A stretch of 7,553 bases of DNA. Source: Burkholderiaceae bacterium. Lineage in GTDB: Bacteria; Pseudomonadota; Gammaproteobacteria; Burkholderiales; Burkholderiaceae. The position numbers were made by a program, and so were the translations under genes. The stretch's first letter is position 1. The number at the start of each line of letters is the position of its first letter. The notes under the pieces were generated by a model. That model worked only from the letters and a program-made list of their open reading frames with translations. It made no database searches and had not been told where the DNA came from. The DNA is taken from the NCBI GenBank assembly GCA_022701965.1, contig JAKONL010000549.1, forward strand, positions 1-7,553, in the 5' to 3' direction. This document shows positions 5,918 to 7,553 of this stretch, one piece after another.

Positions 5918-6856
5918 TCAGTTCCGCGGTGCGGTGGCGCGATGCAGCGCGAGGCCCGGCACGCCGGGGTCCGCGCGCAGCACCGTGCCGTGGGTGGAGT
6001 CCGTGACGTACAGCGTGCCGTGCCCCGGACCGCCGAAGGCCAGGTTGGTGATCGATGCGCCGGGCGCGCCGCGCAGCACGAGTTCGGGTTCGGCGCGCGC
6101 GTTCAGCACCCAGACGTAGCCGAGGCCGGGGTTGGCCACCAGCAGCCGGCCGCGTTGGTCGACGGCCAGGCCGTCGGGGCCGCTCGGGCCGTACGAGGTG
6201 AAGAACTGGCTCACCTTGGCGACGCTGCCGTCCGCGAGCAGCGGCACGCGCCAGACGCAGTTGCCGCGCGTGACCGCGAGGTACAGCACCTTGTCGTCCG
6301 GCGACAGCGCCACGCCGTTCGGGCTCGGCACGTTGTCCAGCAGCAGGTCGAGCTGGCCCGACGGGCGCAGCCGGTACAGGCGGCCGGTGGGGTCGTGCAG
6401 GCCGGTCTGCCCCTGGTCGGTGAAGTAGAGATTGCCCTGGCCGTCGAAGACCAGGTCGTTCGGACCCTTGAAGCGTTCGCTGTTGCGCCGCGCGAGCCAC
6501 GGCTCGACCCGGCCGCTCGCGAGGTCCAGGCGCATCAGGCCGTTTTTGTAGTCGGTGATCAGCAGCGTGCGCGCGTCCATCAGCTTCATGCCGTTGGGCT
6601 CGCCGTCGTACTCGGCCACCAGCGTCCATTCCGGCGATTCGCCGGCGGTGTCGATGCGGAAGATGCGGCCGAACGGGATGTCGGTCACGTACAGGTTTCC
6701 GTCGTCGTCGACCACCGGCCCTTCGAGAAAACTGTCGGTCGGCAGGCCGCCTCGGTTGGCCCGGCTCCAGTCGCTGTGCTGGCGAGCGCGGAACCGGTCG
6801 GGCAGCCGGGTGATGGGCTCGAGGTCGACGACCCGGGGTGGCTGCAGCAGGAACAT
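5918..6856 (-). CDS. SMP-30/gluconolactonase family protein
   Basis: This predicts a 312-residue six-bladed beta-propeller of the SMP-30/gluconolactonase/LRE family. These proteins hydrolyse sugar or other lactones using one divalent metal. The expected ligands are visible: E45 in FLEGPVVDDDGNLYVTD, N133 in KGPNDLVFD (substrate or metal contact), N180 in SPNGVALSPD and D228 in SGPDGLAVD. Repeating G-x-L-Y-x-T-D strands mark the blades. There is no signal peptide, so it should be cytoplasmic. I chose the ATG at 6856 because it follows the upstream stop by 25 nt, has a GAG-type site about 7 nt ahead, and begins near family homology; the longer in-frame extension would run into the amidohydrolase gene. 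It sits between a LigI-like hydrolase and a hydroxyacid dehydrogenase, which suits ring-opening of a lactone intermediate. Confidence 0.9.
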   Translation of the reverse strand: MFLLQPPRVVDLEPITRLPDRFRARQHSDWSRANRGGLPTDSFLEGPVVDDDGNLYVTDIPFGRIFRIDTAGESPEWTLVAEYDGEPNGMKLMDARTLLITDYKNGLMRLDLASGRVEPWLARRNSERFKGPNDLVFDGQGNLYFTDQGQTGLHDPTGRLYRLRPSGQLDLLLDNVPSPNGVALSPDDKVLYLAVTRGNCVWRVPLLADGSVAKVSQFFTSYGPSGPDGLAVDQRGRLLVANPGLGYVWVLNARAEPELVLRGAPGASITNLAFGGPGHGTLYVTDSTHGTVLRADPGVPGLALHRATAPRN

Positions 6857-6881
6857 GGCGGTGTCTCGGTTTCCGGTGAAA

Positions 6882-7553
6882 TCAGTCGAAGCCGTAAACG
6901 GCGGCGGGGTTGTCGACCAGGATGCGGTCCATCGTGCGGTCGTCGGCGCACCAGTCGCGCAGTCGTTCCAACAACTGAGCGTCGTCGACGCTGCCAGGCT
7001 CGGCGACGGTGTGCGGCCAGTCGCTGCCCCAGAGCATGCGCTCGGGCGCCGCGGCCAGCAGCGCGCGAGCCACGCCATCCTTGGCCTCGCGGCCCGGTAC
7101 GCCGGCATCGGCGTCGATGTACGGCGCGGACAGCTTCATCCAGGTCCGGCCGCCGTCGAGCAGTTCGCGCACGAGATGGAAGGCGTCGCGGTCCGCGCCG
7201 TCCGTTGAGCGCAGCAGCCCGAGATGGTCGACGACCAGCGGCACCGGCAGCGACCGCAGCACCGGGGCGAGCTCGACCAGCGTGCCCGGCCGCGCGAGCA
7301 CCTGGACGTGCCAGCCCAGCGCGGCGACCTTGTGCGCGAGCGTGACCAGCATCCCGGTCGTGGTGACGCCCCAGGACTGCGGGCTGAAGAAGTTGACGCG
7401 CACGCCGCGGACGCCGCGCCGGTCGAGGCGCCGCAGCTCGGCGTCGTCGACGTCCGCATCGACCACCGCCACGCCGCGCGCCTGCGGCCCGAGCTCGGCC
7501 AGCGCCGCCAGCGTGCAGCGGTTGTCGACGCCGTAGGTGGACGGCGTGACGAC
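6882..7553 (-). CDS. Amidohydrolase family TIM-barrel hydrolase (LigI-like), 5' end outside the window
   Basis: The C-terminal 223 residues are present; the gene continues past 7553 on the - strand. The visible part begins VVTPSTYGVDNRCTLAAL, a stretch I recognise from amidohydrolase_2 proteins (COG3618) related to 2-pyrone-4,6-dicarboxylate hydrolase. Further marks are the VVDHLG histidine after the fifth strand, MKLSAPY, and WGSDWPHT, whose Asp is the strand-8 catalytic or metal residue. The N-terminal HxH motif would lie in the missing part. LigI itself opens a pyrone lactone ring without a tightly required metal, and relatives hydrolyse other lactones. The next gene is an SMP-30 lactonase 25 nt downstream, so two ring-opening hydrolases share an operon. 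A methionine codon at 7472 is internal and not the start, because clear homology continues upstream of it. Confidence 0.88.
   Translation of the reverse strand, partial: VVTPSTYGVDNRCTLAALAELGPQARGVAVVDADVDDAELRRLDRRGVRGVRVNFFSPQSWGVTTTGMLVTLAHKVAALGWHVQVLARPGTLVELAPVLRSLPVPLVVDHLGLLRSTDGADRDAFHLVRELLDGGRTWMKLSAPYIDADAGVPGREAKDGVARALLAAAPERMLWGSDWPHTVAEPGSVDDAQLLERLRDWCADDRTMDRILVDNPAAVYGFD

Noticed and set aside
5942..7345. Long + strand open frame of 467 codons opposite the SMP-30 and amidohydrolase genes
   Set aside because: It is antisense to two well-supported genes and has no domain; it is a composition artefact.

Overview
The window is a GC-rich, densely packed stretch of a proteobacterial chromosome. 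Codon third positions are strongly G/C. The gene families (a Peptidase_Mx-type metallopeptidase, a short TerC protein, a type II HAD hydrolase, an Lrp/AsnC regulator, and a LigI-like amidohydrolase with an SMP-30 lactonase and a D-2-hydroxyacid dehydrogenase) suggest a betaproteobacterium of the Burkholderiales. That placement is an inference from style and content, not from a marker gene. No RNA gene, IS element, CRISPR array or prophage sign was seen.

Layout: (1) 1-335, + strand, the 3' end of a putative zinc metallopeptidase gene. (2) 441-1220, + strand, a complete TerC-family membrane protein with a GTG start and a good Shine-Dalgarno sequence. (3) 1221-1392, a non-coding gap that probably holds the promoter of the next operon. 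(4) 1393-4994, a tight + strand operon of four genes: HAD hydrolase, APH-fold small-molecule kinase, class III PLP enzyme, Lrp/AsnC regulator. The first three genes overlap at their stop/start codons (TGATG and ATGA), and the fourth follows after 13 nt. (5) 7553-4986, - strand, a second operon running the other way: amidohydrolase (5' end outside the window), SMP-30/gluconolactonase-like protein, D-2-hydroxyacid dehydrogenase. The two operons meet tail to tail and overlap by 9 bp.

The most interesting part is the kinase plus PLP-enzyme pair. The PLP enzyme has features of the phospho-lyase branch of class III aminotransferases (the ethanolamine-phosphate and 5-phosphohydroxylysine phospho-lyases). 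The kinase belongs to the APH-fold group that contains hydroxylysine kinase. Together they suggest a two-step route: phosphorylate a hydroxylated amine or amino acid, then eliminate phosphate and ammonia to give an aldehyde. The Lrp-type regulator would sense the amino compound or a product. The HAD protein opens the operon but has a dehalogenase-like D-x-Y-G-T motif, so its role is unclear. The substrate is not decided by the sequence.

The - strand operon looks like a separate catabolic module for a lactone or hydroxy-acid substrate: a TIM-barrel hydrolase, a six-bladed propeller lactonase and an NAD-dependent oxidoreductase.
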